Assembly (NCBI GenBank): GCA_963753725.1
Contig: CAVWDI010000029.1
Coordinates: 337,789 to 401,788, forward strand
DNA from: CAVWDI01 sp963753725
GTDB taxonomy: Bacteria; Chloroflexota; Anaerolineae; Anaerolineales; UBA4823
DNA: 64,000 bases
Direction of reading: 5' to 3'
The notes beneath the pieces are model-generated. The model was not told where the DNA came from, made no database searches, and saw nothing but the letters and a program-made list of their open reading frames with translations. Position numbers and translations under genes: made by a program. The stretch's first letter is position 1; the number at the start of each line of letters is the position of its first letter. Shown piece by piece: positions 35,695 through 43,752 of the stretch.

Positions 35695-35929
35695 ACTGGT
35701 CGTTCAAAACACGGTGGGCGGACGCTGACCTGGCAAATATCAGCACCCCGCTTGTTTGACGATCAAGCCGGTGCACAACCCACAGTTGTCCAAAATCTGC
35801 TTCCAAAATCCCCTTAAGGTAAGGCGCTTCGGGGTCAAAACCGTCTGGTATGACCGTAATTGGAGCTGGTTTATTTACAACCAGCAATTCATCATCAGAA
35901 TATAAAACAGCTGCTTTTGGATTTACCAA
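35516..35929 (-). CDS. RluA-type pseudouridine synthase, N-terminal fragment
   Basis: Contains LYSDDELLVVNKPAPITV and the catalytic motif HRLDRQTSGVLIFARSA (Asp of RLD is the nucleophile). It isomerises uridine to pseudouridine in rRNA or tRNA; which site is not predictable. There is no S4 domain at the N-terminus. The start shown is TTG 35929, 20 bases after the trmD stop, so it is likely co-transcribed with trmD. The last ~12 residues are out of frame; the protein continues at 35206-35694. Confidence 0.86.
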   Translation of the reverse strand: MVNPKAAVLYSDDELLVVNKPAPITVIPDGFDPEAPYLKGILEADFGQLWVVHRLDRQTSGVLIFARSASAHRVLNDQFAERRVEKIYHALILGCPQWDEKIIDHPLLVGGDRKHRTVVNYQRGKSAVTAGERAGAI

Positions 35930-35948
35930 ATTCTACTCAAATAGGAGT

Positions 35949-36782
35949 TCAAGGTTTCTCTTTTTTATCCAAACCTGACAGGAAATTTAGATCTTCTTCA
36001 CTCAAACTTGCTTTATCCAACAAGTCCGGCCGCCTGCGCCATGTACGCAGCAGGGCCTGTTCTCTACGCCATTTATCGATACGGGCATGATCGCCAGAGG
36101 TTAATACTTCAGGCACACTCCAACCCCTGAATACCCCAGGACGAGTATAGTGCGGGTACTCAAGCAATCCGGACGCATGGGAATCATCACCAGCTGCCCC
36201 AGGATCGCCCAACACACCCGGAATTAAACGGGTCAATGCATCAATAATCACCATGGCAGCCAATTCACCGCCTGTGAGCACATAATCCCCGATCGAGATT
36301 TCATCGCTCACCAGATTTGAACGGACACGCTCGTCCACTCCTTCATAGCGTCCGCAAATTAACCCCAGTCGATTAAAGCCCCTCTCGCTCCGACCGGTCT
36401 CCCGCGTTACAAAAATATTATCTATCAGCCCTTCAGCAACTTTTTGAGTGAACAATCGCCCTTGAGGGGTCAGCAGGATGACCGGGCATTTGGGTGGGCT
36501 GCCAAGAATGCTCTCGACGGCTGCGAAAACCGGCTCGGGTTTCAGTACCATTCCGCCCCCACCACCGTAAGGCTCATCATCTGTAACATGGTGACGGTCC
36601 ACGGTCCAATCACGAATATTATGACATTGCACATCCATAAACCCACGCTGGCGGGCACGCTGCAAGATGCTGGAACGCAGATAAGGTTCAAATACATCCG
36701 GGAATAGCGTGAATATTTCGAATTGAATTTCGGGCTGCATCGCCCCTTCGGACAGCGGATCACCATTAAGATTTGATTCCAC
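35949..36782 (-). CDS. trmD: tRNA (guanine-N1-)-methyltransferase
   Basis: 277 residues. SPOUT-class enzyme that makes m1G37 in tRNA. Diagnostic parts: EIFTLFPDVFEPYL near residue 22, DDEPYGGGGGMVLKPEP near 70, and the knot region LICGRYEGVDERV plus IGDYVLTGGELAAM. The start GTG 36782 has AGGAGAGA 5 bases upstream; a later ATG at 36740 is possible. Uncommonly it is not flanked by rpsP, rimM or rplS; a pseudouridine synthase follows instead. Confidence 0.96.
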   Translation of the reverse strand: MESNLNGDPLSEGAMQPEIQFEIFTLFPDVFEPYLRSSILQRARQRGFMDVQCHNIRDWTVDRHHVTDDEPYGGGGGMVLKPEPVFAAVESILGSPPKCPVILLTPQGRLFTQKVAEGLIDNIFVTRETGRSERGFNRLGLICGRYEGVDERVRSNLVSDEISIGDYVLTGGELAAMVIIDALTRLIPGVLGDPGAAGDDSHASGLLEYPHYTRPGVFRGWSVPEVLTSGDHARIDKWRREQALLRTWRRRPDLLDKASLSEEDLNFLSGLDKKEKP

Positions 36783-36973
36783 AAGTCTCTCCTGAGGTAG
36801 GTAACATGATAAATTTTGACCTTCCCGAGATTCTAGTCGCGGGGAGTTAGATTGGCAAGATTAGAACGAATTGTTAAATCTACCTCGCAGCTTACTTTAA
36901 GGATCGCTTAGAGCAGGGTAAGAGGACACATATCTGCTTGACCGCAATTCTTTTACAATGGTAATATGATTGC

Positions 36974-37858
36974 ATGTATCTGCGCGGAAACGGGTTGAAT
37001 ATGAAACGCCGTCCGAAGCGGCGTCCTAACCTGCTTCGGATTATTTTCCTTTTAATCTTGATCGGAGCCGCGCTGTACATAAATCAAGTAGTTGTGCCCG
37101 CAACGCCGCCGCTGTTCGTCCCCACTGCAACGCCAACTCGCAGCCCGGAATCTTTTGTCAACCAGGCTGAAGAACTTTTTAACGAAGGAAAACTCACCCA
37201 GGCCTCCGATTCTTATAAAGAAGCGATCACCGTCAACCCTCATAACCCCTCAAATTATATTAACCTGGCTCGTATTCAAGTCTGGCTAGGAGAATACGAT
37301 GAAGCCATTCTCAACACCCAGAACGCCCTTCTGCAAAATCCTAACAATCCTCTGGCGCACGCGGTCCAGGGATGGGCGCTCGGGTTCCAGGAAAAATATT
37401 CTGAGGCCGAGGTCGAAATTTTAAGAGCTCTGGAATTGGACCCTGACAACGCCCTGGCCCACGCCTATTATGCAGAGATATTGATCAATCAGAACGATTT
37501 TGGCCTGTATGAGAAAGCGGCTAATGAGTCAAAAATCGCCCAGGAACTCGATCCTACTTTACTCGAAACACACCGCATACGCGGGATCGTGCTCTTCAAT
37601 ACTCAAAATTTAGATCAGGCTGTGGATGAATTCCAGGCCGCCATCGCCAATAATAAAAACATTGCCAACCTGCACCTTTATTTAGGAGTCACATACAAAG
37701 CGCTCGGACAATTCGACCAGGCTCAGGAAGTGCTGCTGGCTGCGTATGCCCTGAATCCATATCGATTCAATTGCATTAACAGAACTCTCTCGAGCGTTTT
37801 TCGCGGATGGCCGCTACGCTCAAGCCGCCCAATATGCCGAAGAGGCAGTCGAGGTTGA
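36974..37858 (+). CDS. Membrane-anchored TPR protein 1, main part (frameshifted)
   Basis: A basic N-terminus (MKRRPKRRPNLLRII), one membrane helix (FLLILIGAALYINQVVV), a Thr/Pro linker (PTATPTRSPES) and then six or more tetratricopeptide repeats with the usual W/L-G-Y-A-A-P pattern (NPHNPSNYINLARIQVWLGEYDEAI, ALELDPDNALAHAYYAEIL and so on). The TPR part is likely outside the membrane and would bind partner proteins. A frameshift near 37800 makes the last ~20 residues wrong; the protein continues to 38231. The start is 36974 or 37001. A possible promoter TTGACC-N18-TAATAT ends at 36967. Confidence 0.85.
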   Translation: MYLRGNGLNMKRRPKRRPNLLRIIFLLILIGAALYINQVVVPATPPLFVPTATPTRSPESFVNQAEELFNEGKLTQASDSYKEAITVNPHNPSNYINLARIQVWLGEYDEAILNTQNALLQNPNNPLAHAVQGWALGFQEKYSEAEVEILRALELDPDNALAHAYYAEILINQNDFGLYEKAANESKIAQELDPTLLETHRIRGIVLFNTQNLDQAVDEFQAAIANNKNIANLHLYLGVTYKALGQFDQAQEVLLAAYALNPYRFNCINRTLSSVFRGWPLRSSRPICRRGSRG

Positions 37859-37874
37859 GGAGAGCGATGCTAGA

Positions 37875-38231
37875 TTGCATGGGAACCTGGGCATTGTCTA
37901 CTATAAAAACAACGAATACGATAATGCCATCAAGGAACTTGCCCTGACAGTGCGCGGCGGCGTTTCAGAAAATGGGGCTGCTGTTGAAGGCTTACCGCTC
38001 GAATACGGGAGGGTGGAGGAGTATTACTGGTATTATGGGTTTGCGCTGGCACGCGCCAACCGCTGCGCTGAAGCTGTACCCGTATTCCAGGAATTGCTTA
38101 CCGGGGTTCCTGACGATGAAATCGCGGTCTATAACGCCACCGAGGGACTGGCAATCTGCCAGGCGAATGCCGAAAACCCTCCTCCGGAACCCACACCAGA
38201 AGGTACCCCCGAACCTGACACGCAAACCTGA
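37875..38231 (+). CDS. Membrane-anchored TPR protein 1, C-terminal fragment
   Basis: Continues the preceding protein; the frame is open from about 37800 (DGRYAQAAQYAEEAVEVEES). Two more TPR-like units, then AIVYNATEGL-type sequence with single Cys residues, and a Pro/Glu/Thr tail PPPEPTPEGTPEPDTQT. Its TGA overlaps the ATG of the next, homologous gene (TGATG), so the two are translationally coupled. Confidence 0.8.
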   Translation: MHGNLGIVYYKNNEYDNAIKELALTVRGGVSENGAAVEGLPLEYGRVEEYYWYYGFALARANRCAEAVPVFQELLTGVPDDEIAVYNATEGLAICQANAENPPPEPTPEGTPEPDTQT

Positions 38232-38575
38232 TGGAACGCAAAATTATCGGCAAACGGCCTACATTCCGACCAACGCGCAAAGGGCCTAACTTACTCCGTA
38301 TAATGATACTGCTGGCGCTGATCATGGCCAGTATATGGCTGCTTCTGAGCGTTCAGCGCGGCCAGCTCAAGTCTCCCTTTGAGCCCACGCCCACCCCGAC
38401 CCGCCAAGCGGAATCTCTATTTCTCGAAGCGGAGGCTTATTTTGAAGCCGGCAAACTTGACGACCCCAGTAATGCCGTTCTGACCACCGATCTACCTCCA
38501 TCAACGATGCCATTGAAGCCTACCAGGCGGCTCTGGAGAAAGACCCGGATAACGCGGATGCGTGGGCGGAATTAG
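38231..38575 (+). CDS. Membrane-anchored TPR protein 2, N-terminal fragment
   Basis: Paralogue of the gene before it: basic start, then RKGPNLLRIMILLALIMASI membrane helix, Thr/Pro linker PTPTPTRQAES and the first half of a TPR (FLEAEAYFEAGKL). A frameshift between about 38470 and 38505 ends the frame; the true protein continues as INDAIEAYQAALEKDPDNADA into the 38602-39657 entry. The start codon overlaps the upstream stop codon by one base. Confidence 0.8.
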   Translation: MERKIIGKRPTFRPTRKGPNLLRIMILLALIMASIWLLLSVQRGQLKSPFEPTPTPTRQAESLFLEAEAYFEAGKLDDPSNAVLTTDLPPSTMPLKPTRRLWRKTRITRMRGRN

Positions 38576-38601
38576 CCCGCATCCAGGCTTATTCCTCCAG
38601 C

Positions 38602-39657
38602 ATGCTGCCCAGTGATACAGACCGCCTGGAGCGCCTGCAAGAGGCCATGGAATCGGCGGATATGGCGGTTGAGAAAGCGCCCGATGACAGTACCGCTCAT
38701 GCCATCCGGGCTTTTGTGCTTGACTGGTACGCTTACAACTCGCTGCACTCGAGTGAAGAAACAGAGGACCTGTTAATTGACGCCGAACGGGAAGCCACGC
38801 GCGCCTTTCAGCTGGATCCAGAAAATGCCCTGGCCCTGGCTTATTATGCAGAAATCCTGGCTGATCAGCAGAAGTGGCTGCAAGCCGAGAAATACGCCTC
38901 CCAGGCGGTCGCCGCGGATCCCAACACGATGGATACCCACCGGGTCTACGGTTATGTGCTGGAAACATTGGGGCAGTACAACAGCGCCATCCAACAATAC
39001 CAGCGAGCCGCCGAGATTACCCCCAACATGACCTTTTTATATGTCCGCATCGGCCAGAATTTCCGCGAGGGAATACGCAATCCAGAGCGTGCCCTGGAAT
39101 ATTTCGACCGGGCTGCAAGGATTGAAGAACAATTGGGTGTCGAAAACCCGGTGCCATATCTTGAGATCGCCAGAACATACGGCCAGCAAGGCCAATTTTT
39201 CGCGGCCTCGATCAATGCCGAAAAAGCATTAGCCTTAGATCCGACACGCGCCCACACCTACGGTCAATTCGGACTGATTTACCGCCGGGCGCGCAACTAT
39301 GAAGGCGCTTTGCCGCTGTTAAAATGCGCGGTGCGCGGTTGTACTGCAGCCGAGAACGAACTCGGCGCCGTTGATGTGGAAGGTCTCCCACTGACGAGTT
39401 TGCAGGTGGCTTACTACTACCTGGAATACGGCACCAACCTGGCATTCCTAAGCCGCCCAAACGAAAACTACTGCCAGGAGGCGTACAAAGTGCTCCAGGA
39501 AGTGCGTGCCGCTTATCCGGATGATCCAACAATAATTCCTATCGTTGAGGACAGTGAGGGAATCTGCAGGAGATTGGAAGGAGGCTATACGCCGCAGCCG
39601 ACCGAAACGCCTGACCCGAACATTACTCCCGAACCCGGGGAAATGACAGACACCTAG
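38602..39657 (+). CDS. Membrane-anchored TPR protein 2, main part
   Basis: 351 residues in frame, with about seven TPRs (AERATRAFQLDPENALALAYYAEIL-type units; GQYNSAIQQYQRAAEITPN) and a C-terminal region with paired Cys (CAVRGCTAAENE, NYCQEAY, GICRRLEG) matching the tail of TPR protein 1, then a Pro/Thr/Glu end. The frame is open from about 38505. It lies 100 bases before the groESL promoter. Likely an extracytoplasmic scaffold; partners unknown. Confidence 0.83.
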   Translation: MLPSDTDRLERLQEAMESADMAVEKAPDDSTAHAIRAFVLDWYAYNSLHSSEETEDLLIDAEREATRAFQLDPENALALAYYAEILADQQKWLQAEKYASQAVAADPNTMDTHRVYGYVLETLGQYNSAIQQYQRAAEITPNMTFLYVRIGQNFREGIRNPERALEYFDRAARIEEQLGVENPVPYLEIARTYGQQGQFFAASINAEKALALDPTRAHTYGQFGLIYRRARNYEGALPLLKCAVRGCTAAENELGAVDVEGLPLTSLQVAYYYLEYGTNLAFLSRPNENYCQEAYKVLQEVRAAYPDDPTIIPIVEDSEGICRRLEGGYTPQPTETPDPNITPEPGEMTDT

Positions 39658-39718
39658 TCTTCCCTATTAAATATCCTCGCCAGATTGTAAATTTTATATA
39701 AGAATCTCTTAACATCCC

Positions 39719-39747
39719 TTGACGAAAAATGGGGAGTTTAGTATTAT
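39719..39747 (+). promoter_or_regulatory. Sigma-A type promoter of groESL
   Basis: TTGACG (39719-39724), 17-base spacer, TATTAT (39742-39747). The predicted start of transcription is about 5 bases before the CIRCE element. Confidence 0.85.
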
Positions 39748-39758
39748 TACTACACTGT

Positions 39759-39785
39759 TTAGCACTCGATTGTTATGAGTGCTAA
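39759..39785 (+). promoter_or_regulatory. CIRCE operator of groESL
   Basis: Perfect TTAGCACTC-N9-GAGTGCTAA. With the copy before hrcA this defines the HrcA regulon in the window. Confidence 0.97.
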
Positions 39786-39826
39786 ATTTATGTAAAATAT
39801 ATTCAAAATTTTTTCAGGAGGTAAGT

Positions 39827-40123
39827 ATGTCTATGACTCTCAAACCCTTAGGGAACCGCGTTGTGGTCGAACCGATCGAACAAGAAGACGTCACCGCAGG
39901 TGGAATTGTTCTTCCCGAAACCGCTAAGGAAAAACCACAAAAAGGCACAGTCCTTTCCGTTGGACCCGGCGAGAGGGATGAAGACGGCAAATATATCCCG
40001 ATGGACGTAAAAGAAAGTGACAAGGTCCTGTTCGCCAAATATTCAGGTACAGAGATCAAAGTCGAAGGAAAGAAACTGCTTATATTAAAAGAAAGCGACT
40101 TGCTCGCAATCGTTTTAGATTAA
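39827..40123 (+). CDS. groES: Co-chaperonin GroES
   Basis: 98 residues from ATG 39827, which has a strong AGGAGG site 5 bases upstream; upstream in-frame codons run into CIRCE and are not coding. Family features: LKPLGNRVVVEPIEQEDVTAGGIVLPETAKEKPQ (mobile loop region near residue 25) and VLFAKYSGTEIKVEGKKLLILKESDLLAIV at the end. It caps the GroEL ring as a heptamer. groEL follows after 28 bases. Confidence 0.97.
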   Translation: MSMTLKPLGNRVVVEPIEQEDVTAGGIVLPETAKEKPQKGTVLSVGPGERDEDGKYIPMDVKESDKVLFAKYSGTEIKVEGKKLLILKESDLLAIVLD

Positions 40124-40151
40124 TCCCCCCAAATTGAAGGAGTAAAGACGA

Positions 40152-41783
40152 ATGGCTAAACAAATAGTTTTTTCTGAAGATGCACGACGCCGCTTACAGC
40201 GCGGCATGGAAACTTTAGCAAATGCTGTAACCACTACACTAGGTCCAAAGGGCCGCAATGTAGCCCTTGATAAGAAATTTGGCTCCCCCACCATTACCCA
40301 CGACGGTGTGACCGTCGCCAAAGAAATCGAACTGGAAGATCCATTCGAGAACATGGGCGCCCAGCTGCTTAAAGAAGCCGCAACAAAAACCAACGATATC
40401 GCCGGTGACGGCACAACCACCTCAACCGTATTGGCTCACGCCGTTGTGGTCGACGGTATGAAGAACCTGGCTGCAGGCGCCAACCCGATGCTGCTCAAAC
40501 GCGGTATCGAAGCTGCCACCAAAGCAGTAGCCGAACAGATCATGAAACAATCCATCGACCTGACTACCAAAGAAGAAATCGCTAACGTGGCATCCATTTC
40601 CGCCCAGGACCGCGTAATCGGCGAATTGATCGCAGAAGTTATGGACAAAGTTGGTAAGGACGGCGTTATCACCGTTGAAGAATCCAAAGGTCTCGAATTT
40701 GAAACTGAGTATGTCGAAGGTATGCAGTTCGACCGCGGTTATATCTCACCATACTTCATCACCGACCCCGAGCAGATGGAAGCCGACGTTCCGGAACCAT
40801 ACATCCTCATTCACGACAAGAAGATCTCTGCCGCTACCGATATCGTTCCTCTCCTGGAGAAACTGGTACAGGTTGGCAAACGCGATCTGGTGATTATTGC
40901 CGAGGACATCGATGGCGAAGCTCTGGCCACCCTGGTATTGAACAAACTGCGCGGCATGCTCAATGTTGTCGCCATTAAAGCCCCCGGCTTTGGTGACCGC
41001 CGCAAGGCAATGCTGCAGGATATCGCTATCCTGACAGGCGCTAACGTGATCTCCGAGGAAACCGGCCGTAAACTTGACAGCACAACCGTTGAAGACCTGG
41101 GTCGTGCCGAAAGAGTCGTCGTAACCAAGGATGACACCACAATTGTCGGCGGCAAAGGAGACACAGCCGGTATCAAAGGCCGCATCGAGCAGATCCGCGT
41201 CGAAATCGATAAAAGCACCAGCGATTACGACAAGGAAAAACTTCAAGAGCGTCTGGCGAAACTTTCCGGTGGTGTTGCCATCATCCGTGTTGGCGCAGCC
41301 ACTGAGACCGAACTCAAAGAAAAGAAGCACCGCGTTGAAGATGCACTCTCCGCAACACGTGCCGCAGTTGAAGAGGGAATCGTCCCTGGCGGCGGAGTGA
41401 CACTTATCAACGCCCAGGCTGCTTTAGGTAAATTGAAGGTCGATGGCGATGACGCCAAGATCGGTGTCAGCATTGTGCGCCAGGCTTTAGAAATGCCGCT
41501 GCGCAAGATCGCTGAGAACGCTGGAAAAGAAGGTTCAGTGATCCTGGAAGGCGTACGCCGAGCCCAGGTAGAAAAAGGCAACGATCGAGTGGGTTTCGAC
41601 GTTTTGAAAGAGGACTATCTGGATATGGTCGAGAACGGCGTGATTGATCCCGCCAAGGTCACCCGCGGCGCATTGGAGAATGCAACCTCCATCGCTGCCA
41701 TGATCCTGACCACAGAAGCCCTGATCACAGACATCCCCGAAGAAGATAAAATGCCCGCTGGGCCCCCAATGCCTGAATACTAA
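40152..41783 (+). CDS. groL: Chaperonin GroEL
   Basis: 543 residues. Nucleotide-binding motifs TLGPKGRNVALDKKFG (near 30) and AGDGTTTSTVLAHAVV (near 85), the apical-domain region and the equatorial C-terminal half with EEGIVPGGGVTLINA near 405 are all intact. The C-terminus ends DKMPAGPPMPEY and lacks the usual Gly-Gly-Met repeat tail. It forms the folding cage with GroES. Transcribed from the CIRCE promoter; a strong intrinsic terminator follows. Confidence 0.98.
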   Translation: MAKQIVFSEDARRRLQRGMETLANAVTTTLGPKGRNVALDKKFGSPTITHDGVTVAKEIELEDPFENMGAQLLKEAATKTNDIAGDGTTTSTVLAHAVVVDGMKNLAAGANPMLLKRGIEAATKAVAEQIMKQSIDLTTKEEIANVASISAQDRVIGELIAEVMDKVGKDGVITVEESKGLEFETEYVEGMQFDRGYISPYFITDPEQMEADVPEPYILIHDKKISAATDIVPLLEKLVQVGKRDLVIIAEDIDGEALATLVLNKLRGMLNVVAIKAPGFGDRRKAMLQDIAILTGANVISEETGRKLDSTTVEDLGRAERVVVTKDDTTIVGGKGDTAGIKGRIEQIRVEIDKSTSDYDKEKLQERLAKLSGGVAIIRVGAATETELKEKKHRVEDALSATRAAVEEGIVPGGGVTLINAQAALGKLKVDGDDAKIGVSIVRQALEMPLRKIAENAGKEGSVILEGVRRAQVEKGNDRVGFDVLKEDYLDMVENGVIDPAKVTRGALENATSIAAMILTTEALITDIPEEDKMPAGPPMPEY

Positions 41784-41807
41784 AATTTAACCTGTTTCAG
41801 GTTATTA

Positions 41808-41860
41808 GAACCCGGATTTGGAAATGCTTGCGCAAGCCTTCCCAACCGGGTTCTTTTTTA
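41808..41860 (+). terminator. Intrinsic terminator of groESL
   Basis: GAACCCGG (41808-41815) pairs with CCGGGTTC (41846-41853), followed by six T. The loop region contains a second small hairpin (GCTTGCGCAAGC). Confidence 0.88.
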
Positions 41861-41879
41861 ATGGCGCAGAGGCGTTTCT

Positions 41880-41908
41880 TTGACAAATATACCTATCCAT
41901 GCTACAAT
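41880..41908 (+). promoter_or_regulatory. Near-consensus sigma-A promoter upstream of RNase J
   Basis: TTGACA (41880-41885), 17-base spacer, TACAAT (41903-41908). One of the best promoter matches in the window. It starts a ~170-base stretch without ORF that ends in a terminator-like hairpin before the RNase J gene. Confidence 0.82.
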
Positions 41909-41914
41909 GCGCCC

Positions 41915-42083
41915 GATTTACAGGAGGTTGGCATACTGGCCGGACCATTACCGGCCTCTCAGTGATATCGATCAGCGACAAGAATTATCTTCGTTGGTAC
42001 TAAATTATTCGAGCAATAAGCTCAATACTAACTAAAGAATACTTCAAGCCCGGCCGGTCCATTAATGGCGGGGCTTTTGATTT
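41915..42083 (+). ncRNA. Candidate small RNA or attenuated leader before RNase J
   Basis: Between the strong promoter and the RNase J ATG lies a structured non-coding stretch. A hairpin GGCCGG/CCGGCC (41938-41956) is followed near the 3' end by AAGCCC-GCC/GGC-GGGCTT (about 42045-42076) and TTTTGATTTT, an intrinsic-terminator pattern. ACCGGCC near 41950 can also pair with GGCCGGT near 42053, closing the RNA end-to-end. The 13-base motif GGCCGG(A/T)CCATTA occurs once at each end. No known RNA family was recognised (not T-box, SRP, RNase P or tmRNA). Confidence 0.45.
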
Positions 42084-42098
42084 TATAAGGAAAACAAT

Positions 42099-42608
42099 AT
42101 GAGTGATAAAAAATTAAGGATTATTCCCCTGGGAGGACTGGGGGAAGTCGGCAAGAATATGATGGCCTATGAATACGGAAAGAATATACTTATCGTCGAT
42201 ACAGGCTTGATGTTCCCCGAGAACGATATGCTCGGGATTGATTACATCGTCCCGGATTTTGAATATTTGATGGATAAAACCCAATGGGTGCGCGGCATCG
42301 TAGTTACCCATGGTCATGAGGACCACACGGGCGCCATCAACCACGTACTCGAATATGTGGACGCCCCCATTTACGCGACTTCGCTCACCCGCGGACTGCT
42401 GGAAGTGAAGCTTTCACGCGGCAAGATGCTCAACAATGCCCAACTGAACACCGTGAACGCAGGTGAGACTGTGAACATCGGACCATTTACAGGTCGAATT
42501 TTTCCACGTTTGCCACTCGATACCCGACGGTGTGGGATTGGGAATCACAACCCCGGCAGGACTGGTGGTTCACTCCGGCGATTACAAGTTCGACCACACA
42601 CCGGTTGA
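42099..42608 (+). CDS. rnj: Ribonuclease J, N-terminal fragment (frameshifted)
   Basis: MSDKKLRIIPLGGLGEVGKNM is the typical RNase J start; the metal motif HGHEDHTGA is near residue 75 and the fragment covers the first half of the MBL domain. A frameshift near 42490 ends the true frame: QVEFFHVCHSIPDGVGLGIT continues into the 42532-43740 entry. An ATAAGGAAAA ribosome site precedes the ATG. RNase J is a 5'-3' exo- and endoribonuclease for mRNA decay and rRNA maturation. Confidence 0.93.
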   Translation: MSDKKLRIIPLGGLGEVGKNMMAYEYGKNILIVDTGLMFPENDMLGIDYIVPDFEYLMDKTQWVRGIVVTHGHEDHTGAINHVLEYVDAPIYATSLTRGLLEVKLSRGKMLNNAQLNTVNAGETVNIGPFTGRIFPRLPLDTRRCGIGNHNPGRTGGSLRRLQVRPHTG

Positions 42609-43740
42609 CAATTGGCCTACGGACTATGCAATGCTGGCGGAATTTGCCGGCAGAGGCGTTCTGGCCCTGCTGGCTGATTCAACCAACGCCGACCGGCCCG
42701 GGTGGACGCCTTCCGAACGGGTGATCGACCCGGCATTTTTCGAAGTCTTTCACAATGCGCCAGGGCGCATCATCATATCCAGTTTTGCCTCGCTGATCTC
42801 GCGTATGCAGCAGGTCGGTAATGCGGCCATGCAAGTAGGACGAAAATTAGCATTCGTGGGAATGAGCATGAAAGAGAATGCAAAAATGGCCCGCAAGCTG
42901 GGCTATCTTAACCTCCCGGACAATTTAGTGGTCAATATCGACCAGGCTCTCAAGATGAAAGATCACGAAGTTGTCTTGATGTGCACCGGGACGCAGGGCG
43001 AACCCACATCCATCCTGGGCAGATTATCAATGGGCTCAAACCGCCAGTTTGATATTAAATCCGGCGATACAGTCGTGCTGTCTTCACATCCAATCCCCGG
43101 AAATGAGGAAATGGTCTACCGCACGATCAACCGCCTGTTCCGGCGCGGCGCAAACGTAATTTACGAAGATACCGCCCCGGTGCATGTCTCCGGACATGCC
43201 GCTCAGGAGGAGATGAAACTGCTGATGCACCTGGTGCGGCCCAAATACTTCATCCCCATCCACGGAGAACTGCGCCACCTGAAACAACACGCTATCATCG
43301 CCCAGGAAGTAGGTATCCCGCGCGAAAACATTGAAGTGATCGAAAACGGACAGGTGGTCGAATTTCAGGATGGCAAAATGAAAATCGCGGAACGGATACC
43401 GGGCGGATACGTATTTGTGGACGGCGCGGGAGTGGGAGATATTGGTCCCAGTGTGGTGCGCGAACGTGAAGCGCTCGCACGTGATGGGTTTGTTCTTGTG
43501 CACCTGGTCATGGATCGCAATACGTGCGTTTTATCCGAGGAACCTGAAATTATCACACGCGGTTTTATTTACCAGCGTGAAGAAGGGGATTTGCTCGCGG
43601 AAACCCGCAAACTGGTTGAGGATGGCGTACGCTGCGGAAATGGAAATCTGCAGAAAGATTTAGAACAATCGGTAAAGTCTTTCTTATACAGCAAGACCAA
43701 ACGCCGGCCGATGGTCTTTGTGACCATGATCCAAGCTTAA
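42532..43740 (+). CDS. rnj: Ribonuclease J, C-terminal part
   Basis: 402 residues: the rest of the MBL fold (HSGDYKFDHTPVD, LLADSTNADRPGWTPSE), the beta-CASP domain (GRIIISSFASLISRMQQV, GMSMKENAKMARKLGYL, MCTGTQGEPTSILGRLSMG) and the C-terminal oligomerisation domain. HVSGHAAQEEMKLLMHLVRPKYFIPIHGE is the usual motif C region. The frame is open from about 42490. Combined length about 545 residues, normal for RNase J. Confidence 0.95.
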   Translation: MGLGITTPAGLVVHSGDYKFDHTPVDNWPTDYAMLAEFAGRGVLALLADSTNADRPGWTPSERVIDPAFFEVFHNAPGRIIISSFASLISRMQQVGNAAMQVGRKLAFVGMSMKENAKMARKLGYLNLPDNLVVNIDQALKMKDHEVVLMCTGTQGEPTSILGRLSMGSNRQFDIKSGDTVVLSSHPIPGNEEMVYRTINRLFRRGANVIYEDTAPVHVSGHAAQEEMKLLMHLVRPKYFIPIHGELRHLKQHAIIAQEVGIPRENIEVIENGQVVEFQDGKMKIAERIPGGYVFVDGAGVGDIGPSVVREREALARDGFVLVHLVMDRNTCVLSEEPEIITRGFIYQREEGDLLAETRKLVEDGVRCGNGNLQKDLEQSVKSFLYSKTKRRPMVFVTMIQA

Positions 43741-43752
43741 TTATTATCCCCT

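Noticed and set aside
41915..42083. T-box, SRP, tmRNA or RNase P RNA before rnj
   Set aside because: The conserved signature sequences of these RNAs are absent; it is left as an unassigned candidate.
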